Positions 1 to 5,811 of a stretch of 10,413 bases of DNA are shown here, one piece after another. The position numbers and the translations under genes are program-made. Under the pieces are notes generated by a model that worked only from the letters and a program-made list of their open reading frames with translations, searched no databases and had not been told where the DNA came from. This DNA is from Nitrososphaerota archaeon (GTDB lineage: Archaea > Thermoproteota > Nitrososphaeria > Nitrososphaerales > Gagatemarchaeaceae), in the NCBI GenBank assembly GCA_005877365.1, contig VBPP01000058.1, positions 1 through 10,413 of the forward strand, in the 5' to 3' direction. Numbering within the stretch: the first letter of the stretch is position 1; the number at the start of each line of letters is the position of its first letter.

Positions 1-780
1 GTCTACGGGAAGCCTTTGTCGGAGGGTTTGAGGACGAAACCCGTCTGGATTCTAGGCTTCCTGAATGCCGTTGGATTTCTCTGCCAGTTTCTCGGCCAGG
101 CCCACACCGGCGCGTCGGTGGCAGCCCTCTTGGTCAACCTGTCGGTTCTAATAGCCGCGATAGGAAGCGCGGCGCTCCTCGGGGAGAAGTTCACGGGAAC
201 GAAGGTCCTTGGGACTGTCCTCGCGGTGGGAGGGATATTCCTGCTTACGACGAGGGGCGACTTCGGGCTGATCACCGGAAGTCAGCTGACTGGTGACCTC
301 TTCTACCTGGTCTCGGCGAGTTCATGGGGCGTCTATATCATCTACAACAAACGAAAGACAGACGAGAGAAGATGGGACCCGCTCGGCGTCGCGTCGCTGA
401 CGATTCTCTCGACCGCCGTCTTTGTAGCGCCAGTGATGTTAACCGTGGGGCCGGCAGAGCTATTGATGACCGAGGGGGAATGGGGGTTGATTCTCTACAC
501 CGCGCTTCTTAATACCGCAATCCCATTTGTTCTATATCAGAGAGGCTTGAGGTATCTCACCGCGACGGTGTCGTCGATGCTGCTGATGCTCGAGATCGTT
601 ACAGCCGTGGGCATCTCAATTCTTCTTCTTGGCGAGCTGCTCGACCTCCCATCCCTGATCGGGGCTATCTCGATTCTCTCCTCAATTTTTCTCGTATCTC
701 GAGTCGGCGGGAGCGGCGAGAGCTTATCCATCAGGACTCCCAGCGGCCTCGCAAGGGGGGGAACGTCTAGTTGGTCATGA
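1..780 (+). CDS. DMT/EamA-family permease (5' truncated by window edge)
   Basis: This is an inner-membrane drug/metabolite-type transporter of the EamA family; the substrate cannot be read from the sequence. The frame is open from base 1 (first codons read VYGKPLSEG), so the gene begins upstream and roughly the first 40 residues of a usual 290-300 residue protein are missing; the internal TTG at 16 is not the start. About 260 codons remain. The end of the first EamA repeat is visible as GEKFTGTKVLGTVLAVGGIF, and the second repeat runs from about GDLFYLVSASSWGVYIIYNK through the typical PFVLYQRGLRYLTATVSSML stretch to the last hydrophobic helix. The final 25 or so residues are polar. The TGA stop overlaps the next gene's ATG (ATGA), so it heads a three-gene operon with a nuclease-like protein and a cysteine-rich mini-protein. 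The family call is firm, the substrate unknown. Confidence 0.9.
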   Translation, partial: VYGKPLSEGLRTKPVWILGFLNAVGFLCQFLGQAHTGASVAALLVNLSVLIAAIGSAALLGEKFTGTKVLGTVLAVGGIFLLTTRGDFGLITGSQLTGDLFYLVSASSWGVYIIYNKRKTDERRWDPLGVASLTILSTAVFVAPVMLTVGPAELLMTEGEWGLILYTALLNTAIPFVLYQRGLRYLTATVSSMLLMLEIVTAVGISILLLGELLDLPSLIGAISILSSIFLVSRVGGSGESLSIRTPSGLARGGTSSWS

Positions 781-1082
781 GCAGGTACGAGAGAGGACGC
801 GCCAGGGAGTACAGGGCGATGATAATGCTTCGAGACGAGGGGTGGTACGTCGCCAGAAGTGCCGCCTCCCACGGTCCCGTCGACCTCTTTGCCGCAAAGA
901 AGGGCAGGATACTCCTCATTCAGGTGAAGAGCGGAGCTGCGCGAGTCAAGAGGGGAGAAATAAAGCAACTTATCGAATGGGGAAGGAACTTTGACGGCGA
1001 CGCCGAGGTCTGGCACTTCAAGGGAAGAGGTGTCATCCAGAAGAGAAGGATACATCGAGGCAGCCGCGAGGGTCCGCCATGA
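777..1082 (+). CDS. PD-(D/E)XK nuclease, Holliday-junction-resolvase-like
   Basis: A 101-residue soluble protein with the layout of archaeal Hjc-like PD-(D/E)XK nucleases, which cut DNA with bound Mg2+. Visible elements in order: an N-terminal helix with acidic residues (E5, E11), the strand GPVDLFA carrying D36, then ILLIQVKSG carrying Q49-x-K51. The family norm is E-x-K; a Q in place of the E occurs in some PD-(D/E)XK groups, so activity is possible but altered metal binding should be considered. The C-terminal tail is very basic (KRRIHRGSR), fitting nucleic-acid binding. I chose ATG at 777, which overlaps the permease stop as ATGA, over the in-frame TTG at 771. Its own TGA overlaps the next ATG the same way. 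It could be an Hjc paralogue or a repair nuclease of unknown substrate; it is shorter than canonical Hjc (about 120-140 residues). Confidence 0.8.
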   Translation: MSRYERGRAREYRAMIMLRDEGWYVARSAASHGPVDLFAAKKGRILLIQVKSGAARVKRGEIKQLIEWGRNFDGDAEVWHFKGRGVIQKRRIHRGSREGPP

Positions 1083-1231
1083 AGGCGAGATGCTATTTCT
1101 GCGACGCTGAGATCGAGGGGAGCGGGCATCCATTCAAGATCGGACACAGAGAGGAGGTTGTCTGCGAAGAGTGTTTCGTGAAGTCGGTCAACAGGAGAAG
1201 AGTGAAGGAGGATGATGAGAAATCACGTTGA
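1079..1231 (+). CDS. 50-residue zinc-finger mini-protein (CxxC...CxxC)
   Basis: A small ORF starting at ATG 1079 inside an ATGA overlap with the nuclease-like gene and preceded by GAGGGT about five bases upstream. It encodes 50 residues beginning MKARCYFCDAEIEGSG. C5-x2-C8 and C29-x2-C32 with about 20 residues between form a plausible treble-clef or ribbon zinc site; the protein ends in a basic then acidic tail (VNRRRVKEDDEKSR). I do not recognise a named family. Translational coupling to the Hjc-like gene suggests a nucleic-acid-related accessory role, but that is inference. Its last nine bases overlap the convergent ZIP gene. The cysteine spacing, SD-like sequence and overlap pattern together make it a real gene despite its size. 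Confidence 0.75.
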   Translation: MKARCYFCDAEIEGSGHPFKIGHREEVVCEECFVKSVNRRRVKEDDEKSR

Positions 1232-2011
1232 GACGAGGACCCCGGTTAGGTACATGAGAATCATTCCCAGAACCACTCCGAGGAATGTCCTCTCCGTCCT
1301 CGAAGCCACGTAGGCGAGCCTGACAAGCTGGACAATCACGTACAGGAGTGCGCCTCCTGCGACCGAGAAGAAGAGAGAGCCGATCGCCTGGGAGTAGGCA
1401 ACGAAGCCGAGCACACTTCCGAGAATCGTGGGGAAGCCCGCGAGAAAACCCATGGCCAGAGGCTGCCTGATTCTGAGGGGCAAGGAGGCGATGGGGGCGA
1501 CTATCCCGAATCCCTCCGTTGCGTTGTGAAGCGCGAAACCGACGACGAGCACAGAGGTGAGGGCTAACTCCCCCGCGGAGTAAGCAGCCCCTATCGCGAG
1601 ACCCTCCCCCAGGTTATGCATCCCCAAGCCGACCGCGATCATGTAAGCAGTGAAGAATCGCGCCTTCTCGCGCTCTCCCGCAACCCCTTCCTGGTCGACG
1701 ATAGCGACAGCGTCGACTCGACCCCTCCGCGCGGCTGCGAGGGGGGCGAAGACACCAAGCGAAAGGCCAACGACGAAGAGTAATGAGTTCAAACCCGGAC
1801 TCCCGGCCAGTCGAACACCCTCCCCGGTGACGTCGACGAAGAGAAAGAGAAGTATCCCTAAGGAGATACTCACAATCAGGCTGCGCCAACTCTCTGGGAT
1901 GCGTCTCATGAACCAGAGAGGAACAAGCCCGAGGTAAACGGGGAGCAGCCCCGCTACAGCTCCTAGCCCGGCCGCGAAGAAGAGACTCGCCAAAACGGAA
2001 CGAGCCACCAA
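1223..2011 (-). CDS. ZIP-family divalent metal permease
   Basis: An integral membrane metal importer (Zn2+, Fe2+ or Mn2+) of the ZIP family, about 262 residues with seven or eight hydrophobic helices. The two diagnostic metal-binding helices are clear: HNLGEG at residues 132-137 (TM4) and HNATEG at 162-167 (TM5), supplying H132, N133, E136, H162, N163 and E166. The cytoplasmic TM3-TM4 loop (about 95-118) is charged but has no histidine run. Start codons are all weak: TTG 2011, GTG 2008 or TTG 1993 (MASLFFAAGLG). If the AT-rich element at 2024-2031 is the TATA box, transcription would start near 2001 and the 1993 TTG would be the true start. The gene stands alone, convergent with the zinc-finger mini-protein (9-base overlap). 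The 14-base palindrome in its promoter suggests control by a dimeric, possibly metal-sensing, repressor. Confidence 0.92.
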   Translation of the reverse strand: MVARSVLASLFFAAGLGAVAGLLPVYLGLVPLWFMRRIPESWRSLIVSISLGILLFLFVDVTGEGVRLAGSPGLNSLLFVVGLSLGVFAPLAAARRGRVDAVAIVDQEGVAGEREKARFFTAYMIAVGLGMHNLGEGLAIGAAYSAGELALTSVLVVGFALHNATEGFGIVAPIASLPLRIRQPLAMGFLAGFPTILGSVLGFVAYSQAIGSLFFSVAGGALLYVIVQLVRLAYVASRTERTFLGVVLGMILMYLTGVLVST

Positions 2012-2013
2012 TT

Positions 2014-2033
2014 ATAACATATGTTATTTAAGG
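2014..2033 (-). promoter_or_regulatory. ZIP promoter: TATA-like element fused to a 14-bp palindrome
   Basis: Bases 2014-2027 read ATAACATATGTTAT, a perfect 14-base palindrome. On the minus strand it is directly preceded by CCTTAAATAA (2033-2024), a good BRE-TATA match, so palindrome and TATA box overlap by four bases. The permease start lies 3 to 31 bases downstream depending on the codon used. A dimer bound here would block TBP/TFB. Metal-dependent repressors of the DtxR/MntR and Fur groups bind comparable palindromes in front of metal importers; the regulator itself is not in the window, and metal control is inference. Confidence 0.45.
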
Positions 2034-2059
2034 CAGACTGGGAAGGTGCACGTTCGTCT

Positions 2060-2097
2060 TCGACGGATGCTGCCGTCGAGATGATGATGACAGCATC
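2060..2097. other. Two mutually exclusive small inverted repeats in the csaA-ZIP gap
   Basis: The 136-base gap 2012-2147 between the csaA remnant and the ZIP gene holds no gene I can support. Within it TCGACGG (2060-2066) pairs with CCGTCGA (2073-2079) across a six-base loop, and GATGCTG (2066-2072) pairs with CAGCATC (2091-2097) across 18 bases. The loop of the first hairpin is the arm of the second, so only one could form at a time. No T-tract follows on either strand, so a standard terminator is not supported; chance is possible. Confidence 0.2.
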
Positions 2098-2147
2098 GCA
2101 GCCTTCGGTGAGAATCGCGCCTAGCGTTCTCGTACTCGTCGGGCGCG

Positions 2148-2486
2148 TCAAGCCAACCTCGTGCCGCAGGGACATGTCTTTCGGGCTGTGCGAGTATTAC
2201 ATTTCCATCTTCGACGACGAAGCCAGTCGTGAGAACCTCCGAGACGAACCTGCCGACCTGCTTGGGCGGGATATTCGTGACGCAGAGAACTTGCCGACCC
2301 ACCAGCTCCTCTGTTCGGTAGAGACGGGTGAGTTGCGCGCTGGACATCTTGATTCCGAATGTCACAGAGGTCTATCCAGAGCTTGTAGGCCGGTTTCCTC
2401 GCGTCTGGAAACTCCTCCGCCCTGACAACGGTCCCTACTCGGATCTCAACTCGTTCAAGTCGTCCCACGAGAGTTGAGGCATTCAT
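2148..2486 (-). pseudogene. csaA: CsaA-like tRNA-binding-domain protein, two compensating frameshifts
   Basis: A CsaA-type protein is a single OB-fold tRNA-binding domain of about 110 residues, proposed as a chaperone or tRNA-interacting factor. From ATG 2486 the frame reads a good N-terminus (VEIRVGTVVRAEEFPDARKP, then AYKLWIDL). It then loses homology; the next frame, entered near 2360-2368, continues it with FGIKMSSAQLTRLYRTEELV, IPPKQVGRFVSEVL and ILAQPERHVP. Near 2169-2171, in a GGG run, homology returns to the first frame for the family's usual end, CGTRLA, and TGA at 2150-2148. One extra base plus one missing base restores a 112-residue protein of exactly the expected length, so either two sequencing errors in a near-intact gene or a very young pseudogene is likely. 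It follows the thioesterase by 21 bases, probably in one transcript. Confidence 0.85.
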
Positions 2487-2507
2487 GTCGTCGAGCCCTC
2501 TGGCGTC

Positions 2508-3032
2508 TTAGAGCTTCTCGATGGCTGACCTCTCTTCATCCCTCAGCTTTCGGCGGATACTCGCCTGCCTGAATCGAAGTTTTTCCTCGGCCGTTTCGAG
2601 GAGAAGCTTCGGGACGGGGGTAGGCCGGCCCTTTGAATCGAGCGCAACGTAGGTAAGGTAGCACGACCCTGTCCTAACGGACCTTCCAGTTCGCGTGTCC
2701 TGCGCCTCGATCCTAACACCCACCTCCATCGAGGTCGTTCCCACGAAGTTTACCGCGGCTTTCAGTATCAAGAGATCGCCGATGTAGACGGGGGCGTAGA
2801 AGTTCATCCTGTCGATGGAGGCGGTCACCACGTTCGTTGCTGCGTGGCGGGATGCCACTATCCCGGCTATCTCGTCCATGTACTTCATGATTGAGCCACC
2901 GAAGACGTTTCCGGCGATGTTGGCGTCGGTGGGCATCATGAGACGATACGTAATCATCGCGGACTCGGAGACCCTCTTCGCCGCCAGCCGCCCCTTCCGC
3001 ATCCGGCGAGTCAACGATGGAGAGACGTTCAT
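2508..3032 (-). CDS. Acyl-CoA thioesterase, hotdog fold (YciA/BFIT-like)
   Basis: A cytoplasmic hydrolase of the single-hotdog acyl-CoA thioesterase family, releasing free acids from CoA. The family signature is intact: MPTDANIAGNVFGGSIMKYM followed by DEIAG, with N38 and D53 spaced 15 residues apart as in YciA-type active sites. The strands with DRMNFYAPVYIGDLL and EVGVRIEAQD follow as expected. The C-terminus adds a highly charged helix (about 150-174, RKLRDEERSAIEKL), common in this family. At 174 residues the length is normal. ATG 3032 is given, but ATG 3002 (MRKGRLAAKR) may be the real start because the nearest TATA-like stretch would place transcription initiation near 3012. It is divergent from nnrE with almost no gap and probably co-transcribed with the csaA remnant. 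Natural substrate is not predictable. Confidence 0.88.
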   Translation of the reverse strand: MNVSPSLTRRMRKGRLAAKRVSESAMITYRLMMPTDANIAGNVFGGSIMKYMDEIAGIVASRHAATNVVTASIDRMNFYAPVYIGDLLILKAAVNFVGTTSMEVGVRIEAQDTRTGRSVRTGSCYLTYVALDSKGRPTPVPKLLLETAEEKLRFRQASIRRKLRDEERSAIEKL

Positions 3033-3043
3033 AAACGTAATTT
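3029..3043. promoter_or_regulatory. Divergent thioesterase/nnrE promoter island
   Basis: The only AT-rich stretch between the two divergent genes is TTCATAAACGTAATTTC (from 3028). On the plus strand TTCATAAA is TATA-like and sits about 26 bases before GTG 3059, which would make nnrE leaderless. On the minus strand GAAATTAC at 3043-3036 could be the TATA element for the thioesterase, giving initiation near 3012. Both assignments are by spacing only. Confidence 0.35.
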
Positions 3044-3058
3044 CTCTTGGCCGAACAG

Positions 3059-3584
3059 GTGGAGTACATCACGCCAGAGCAGATGATGAAGGAGGAGGCA
3101 CGCGCCGCAAGCCTAGGGATTGGCGTCGGGAAGTTGATGGAGAACGCGGGGGCGGAGGTCGCGCTAGAGGTGTGGAGAAGGTATGGTCCCCTCTTCGGAA
3201 AGCGAGTTCTCGTGGTCGCGGGAAGCGGCAACAACGGCGGCGATGGCTTCGTCGCAGCCAGACACCTCGCGGCGCGAGGGTCGAAGGTGAAGGTCCTCCT
3301 CCTCTCGAGCCCCGAGGCCATAAGGACGGAGGAGGCGGAGACCAACTGGAAGAGACTGAGCGAGAGTGCGGTGGAAATGCTTGTGGCTCGGGACGGCAGC
3401 GAGCTGTCGAGGCTGGGGAGCGAGTTCGAGCGGGCCGATATCGGAATCGACGCGAAATTCGGAACGAGAATCAGGGGTGGGGGCAGGGAAGCCCATGCGA
3501 GCTCTCCACAAAGCCAAGGTTGGGGTGAGGAGGCGGAGCGAGTTCACAGGCCAGGTCGTCGTCGTCCCGATAGGAATCCCGTAG
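3059..3584 (+). pseudogene. nnrE: NAD(P)H-hydrate epimerase, N-terminal YjeF domain (frameshift plus internal loss)
   Basis: NnrE repairs damaged NAD(P)H hydrates by epimerisation. The N-terminal half is well preserved: EYITPEQMM, LMENAGAEVALEV, the nucleotide-contacting GSGNNGGDGFVAARHLA, and DIGIDAKFGTRIRG. After a run of five Gs near 3479-3483 the original frame degenerates; the frame one base away continues with KPMRA and then jumps straight to LHKAKVG and EFTGQVVVVPIGIP, which are the family's last strands, ending at TAG 3582-3584. The stretch between, which should hold the conserved D-x-PSG loop and the VKADLTVTF strand (some 50-60 residues), is absent. So there is one frameshift and one frame-neutral deletion. 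GTG 3059 (MEYITPEQ) fits the family N-terminus and the upstream TATA-like spacing; TTG 3047 is the alternative. No kinase (NnrD) domain is present. Loss of function, or an assembly fault, is the likeliest reading. Confidence 0.82.
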
Positions 3585-3585
3585 C

Positions 3586-4194
3586 ATGTTCGTCATCCAG
3601 ATAAAGGTGGGGCGGATGAAGAACTTCGTCTACCTCCTCGGAGACCCGCTAGCGAGGGAGGGGCTCGTGGTAGACTCTGGCTGGGAGACTCAGCCTATCC
3701 TCGAGGCCGCCGAGAGTGCGGGGACGAGAATAAAGTACGTCGTTGCGACGCACGGACATTTTGACCATACGTTGACCCTTCACGAGCTGGCAGAGAAGTG
3801 TGGTGCGGAGGTGCTGATTCACGAAAACTCATCTCTCGAAGGTGGCAGGCGACTGCGCGACGATGACCAGATTTTGGTGGGAGAGGAGAGTGTGAGGGTC
3901 ATCCACACGCCGGGGCACACAGAGGACAGCATCTGTCTCTACGACGGGAAAAACCTCTTGACGGGCGACACGCTATTCATCGGAGGCTGGGGGAGGACAG
4001 ACCTGCCGGGTGGTTCCGCCGAGAAGTTGTTCGCGAGTCTTCATGGCTCGATAATGAAGCTTCCAGACACGACTGTCATCTACCCCGGCCACGACTACGG
4101 AAGGGTGACTCATCGCACACTGGGGGAGGAGGCCATAAGCAACAAAGCCCTCCTCGCGAGGGACCTCAAGAGCTTCCTGAGGCTATCCTCCTAG
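3586..4194 (+). CDS. Metallo-beta-lactamase-fold hydrolase, glyoxalase II/persulfide dioxygenase-like
   Basis: A 202-residue cytoplasmic metallo-hydrolase. All metal ligands are present in order: THGHFDH (H56, H58, D60, H61), TPGHTED (H111), TGDTLFIGGWGRTD (D128) and IYPGHDYG (H169). The GRTD-LPGG turn after the bridging aspartate resembles glyoxalase II and persulfide dioxygenase (ETHE1) members more than true lactamases or RNases Z. It lacks the C-terminal helical domain of full glyoxalase II, so S-lactoylglutathione is an unlikely substrate in an archaeon; another thioester or sulfur species is possible. ATG 3586 lies one base after the nnrE stop, with AGGA about 11 bases upstream, so the two were co-transcribed; ATG 3616 (MKNFVYLLGD) is a fallback. 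The end overlaps the convergent dehydratase gene by 29 bases, both C-termini being coded on opposite strands. Confidence 0.9.
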   Translation: MFVIQIKVGRMKNFVYLLGDPLAREGLVVDSGWETQPILEAAESAGTRIKYVVATHGHFDHTLTLHELAEKCGAEVLIHENSSLEGGRRLRDDDQILVGEESVRVIHTPGHTEDSICLYDGKNLLTGDTLFIGGWGRTDLPGGSAEKLFASLHGSIMKLPDTTVIYPGHDYGRVTHRTLGEEAISNKALLARDLKSFLRLSS

Positions 4195-5149
4195 AACGGA
4201 GCAGTTTGGTTAGCAGCGAAAATGCGACGTTTCCGCCGCTCACGACAAGGACCACCTTCTTGCCATCGGCTAACTTCAAAGAGTTCTTCACCGCCGCCAG
4301 AGGCGCCGCCCCTGAAGGCTCGACGAGTAGTCTGGCTGTCAGCATGAGGTCGATCATAGCGTCTTCGAGTTCAGCGTCTGAAACCAGGGCGATGCTGTCG
4401 ACGTATCTCGAGACGATATCAAAGGTCAGCCGCCCGGGAGTCGCCTGCATCCCGTCGGCAATCGTAGGACGCCTCTTCACCCCGTGTCTCTTCCCCTGCC
4501 TGATTGATTCGTACATCGAGGGGGAGGCGGTGGTCTGGACGCCGTGGACCGAGGCGCCATCGAGAAGACTCTTGAGGGCGATCGAGATACCCGAGATCAA
4601 GCCGCCTCCGCCTATCGAGACCACGACGGAGCCGAGGTCGGATGCCTGCCGAGCAATCTCAAGGCCACAGGTCCCTTGCCCAGCAACCACGTCCCTGTCG
4701 TCGAATGCATGGATGAAGGTCAGATGCCTCCTCGAGGCGATCCTTCTCGCGCTCAGGTAGGTGTCGTCGTAGGAGGCGCCGCTTCGAATTATCTTAGCAC
4801 CCTGCTCCTCGATGGCGGCGACCTTCTGAGGGTTTGCCTTCGTCGGGACACAAACAGTCGCGTCGATCCCGAAGACCCTCGAGGCATAGGCGACCGCGAG
4901 CCCATGATTTCCCGAGGAGGCAGTAATCACCCCTCGTCGAACCGAACTGTCGGGGAGCGAGAGAATCTTGTTGAGGGCGCCCCTGATCTTGAAGACCCGG
5001 ATCGGCTGGAAGACCTCCAGCTTGAGGTAAACTTCTCTCTTGATTAATTGCGAAAGCCTCGGGGAGAGCTCCAGGGGTGTGGGGGGGACGTACTTGCTGA
5101 TTCTGCTCTCTGCAGCCTCAATATCCTTCAGTGTGACCTGTTGCTTCAG
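4166..5149 (-). CDS. Threonine/serine dehydratase (PLP, fold type II), probable CTG start
   Basis: A PLP enzyme that deaminates threonine (to 2-oxobutanoate) or serine. Homology begins well upstream of the first ordinary start codon (GTG 4930): the same frame reads VTLKDIEAAESRISKYVPPT, PLELSPRLSQL and EVYLKLEVFQPIRVFKIRGA before VITASSGNHG. The frame is open to a stop at 5158-5156 with no ATG, GTG or TTG, so I place the start at CTG 5149-5147, which overlaps the pcm stop as CTGA and has AGGAGTGA six bases upstream. That gives 327 residues: Schiff-base K54, SSGNHG 78-83, phosphate-binding GGGG 180-183, SGGN 304-307. The segment before the lysine is IRVFK rather than the common TGSFK. There is no ACT domain, so no sign of isoleucine feedback. 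It is the last gene of the fen1-pcm operon. Racemase or serine-specific activity cannot be excluded. Confidence 0.9.
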   Translation of the reverse strand: MKQQVTLKDIEAAESRISKYVPPTPLELSPRLSQLIKREVYLKLEVFQPIRVFKIRGALNKILSLPDSSVRRGVITASSGNHGLAVAYASRVFGIDATVCVPTKANPQKVAAIEEQGAKIIRSGASYDDTYLSARRIASRRHLTFIHAFDDRDVVAGQGTCGLEIARQASDLGSVVVSIGGGGLISGISIALKSLLDGASVHGVQTTASPSMYESIRQGKRHGVKRRPTIADGMQATPGRLTFDIVSRYVDSIALVSDAELEDAMIDLMLTARLLVEPSGAAPLAAVKNSLKLADGKKVVLVVSGGNVAFSLLTKLLRSRRIASGSS

Positions 5150-5811
5150 GCCTCTTCACTCCTGACGAGTCGAACAAAGACGCACGGACAGAGCGGTCGA
5201 CTCGACAAGTCACCTGCACGGCCCTTTACCACTCTTGTAAGAATCTGAGCTGGAGGGTCTCCCAGGGGTAAGAGGAGGACTCCCTCTCGGCGGAGCTGAC
5301 GAACTGGGAAATCCGGAATTCGCGATGCCGCCGCGGTGAGTACTACCCGGTCGTAGATCTCCCCCGCTTCGAATGGAGGCCAGCCCTTCGAGCCATCGCC
5401 ATGGTGTATCTCAACGATCTTCTCGAGTCCAGCGCGCCTGATGTTTCTCGTCGCGAACTCAACCAACTCCTCGATCAATTCGACGCTGACCACCCTTCCT
5501 CGAGCTCCCACGATACTAGCGATGCAGGCCGCGTTCCAGCCGCTCCCGCTACCTATCTCCAGTACCTTCATCTCCGCTCGAAGGTCGAGTTCTTCCAGCA
5601 TCATCACGACCATGTGAGGTGCGGAGATGGTCTGGCCTGTCCTTCCGAGGGGGAGGGGCCAGTCCACATACGCCTCCTCCCGGTAGCCGTCCCAGACGAA
5701 GAGCTCGCGTGGTGTTGAGAGCATCGCTTCCCGGACGGCGCCAGTGCGGAGAACTCCCTCCCGCTCCAGCCTGCTGAGAAGCGAAGCGTTGGTGGGTATC
5801 TCCCTGGTCAA
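5146..5811 (-). CDS. pcm: Protein-L-isoaspartate O-methyltransferase
   Basis: Pcm methylates L-isoaspartyl residues in aged proteins with S-adenosylmethionine, starting their repair. The Rossmann methyltransferase is complete. GQTISAPHM (59-67 from the TTG start) holds the family's active-site serine, VLEIGSGSGWNAA (83-95) is the SAM loop (motif I), and VVSVELIEELVEFA is motif II; then come HHGDGSKGWPP, YDRVVLTAAAS and LLPLGDP. At about 221 residues the length is standard. Two starts compete: TTG 5811, overlapping the fen1 stop as TTGA, and GTG 5820 nine bases earlier. I prefer TTG because NTGA overlaps recur in this window and the GGAG upstream is only two bases from the GTG. It is the middle gene of the fen1 operon. 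A protein-repair enzyme alongside FEN1 makes sense for a hot or slow-growing archaeon, though that is inference. Confidence 0.93.
   Translation of the reverse strand: MTREIPTNASLLSRLEREGVLRTGAVREAMLSTPRELFVWDGYREEAYVDWPLPLGRTGQTISAPHMVVMMLEELDLRAEMKVLEIGSGSGWNAACIASIVGARGRVVSVELIEELVEFATRNIRRAGLEKIVEIHHGDGSKGWPPFEAGEIYDRVVLTAAASRIPDFPVRQLRREGVLLLPLGDPPAQILTRVVKGRAGDLSSRPLCPCVFVRLVRSEEA
5156..5163 (-). promoter_or_regulatory. Ribosome binding site deciding the dehydratase start
   Basis: The minus strand reads AGGAGTGA here, a seven-of-eight type match to the archaeal anti-SD target, six bases (AGAGGC) before CTG 5149. It lies inside the last codons of pcm. No ATG, GTG or TTG is available in the dehydratase frame between this site and residue 74, so it is the main evidence for CTG initiation. 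Confidence 0.5.

Noticed and set aside
537..1133. 198-codon minus-strand ORF opposite the permease and the Hjc-like gene
   Set aside because: Low-complexity Ser/Arg/Pro text, opposite three well-supported coupled genes.
1963..2175. 70-codon minus-strand ORF in the csaA-ZIP gap
   Set aside because: It runs through the csaA end and the ZIP promoter and N-terminus in a different frame, with no recognisable motif.
2815..3528. 237-codon plus-strand ORF across the thioesterase and nnrE
   Set aside because: It is antisense to the thioesterase and out of frame with nnrE; its translation is Arg/Gly/Glu-rich with no domain pattern, typical of a GC-rich shadow frame.
4166..4930. Dehydratase starting at GTG 4930 as a truncated 254-residue enzyme
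   Set aside because: The same frame continues upstream with clear homology including the PLP lysine, so this is an artefact of requiring ATG/GTG/TTG.
4206..5047. Plus-strand ORFs opposite the threonine dehydratase
   Set aside because: They mirror a fully conserved enzyme on the other strand and show no recognisable motifs.
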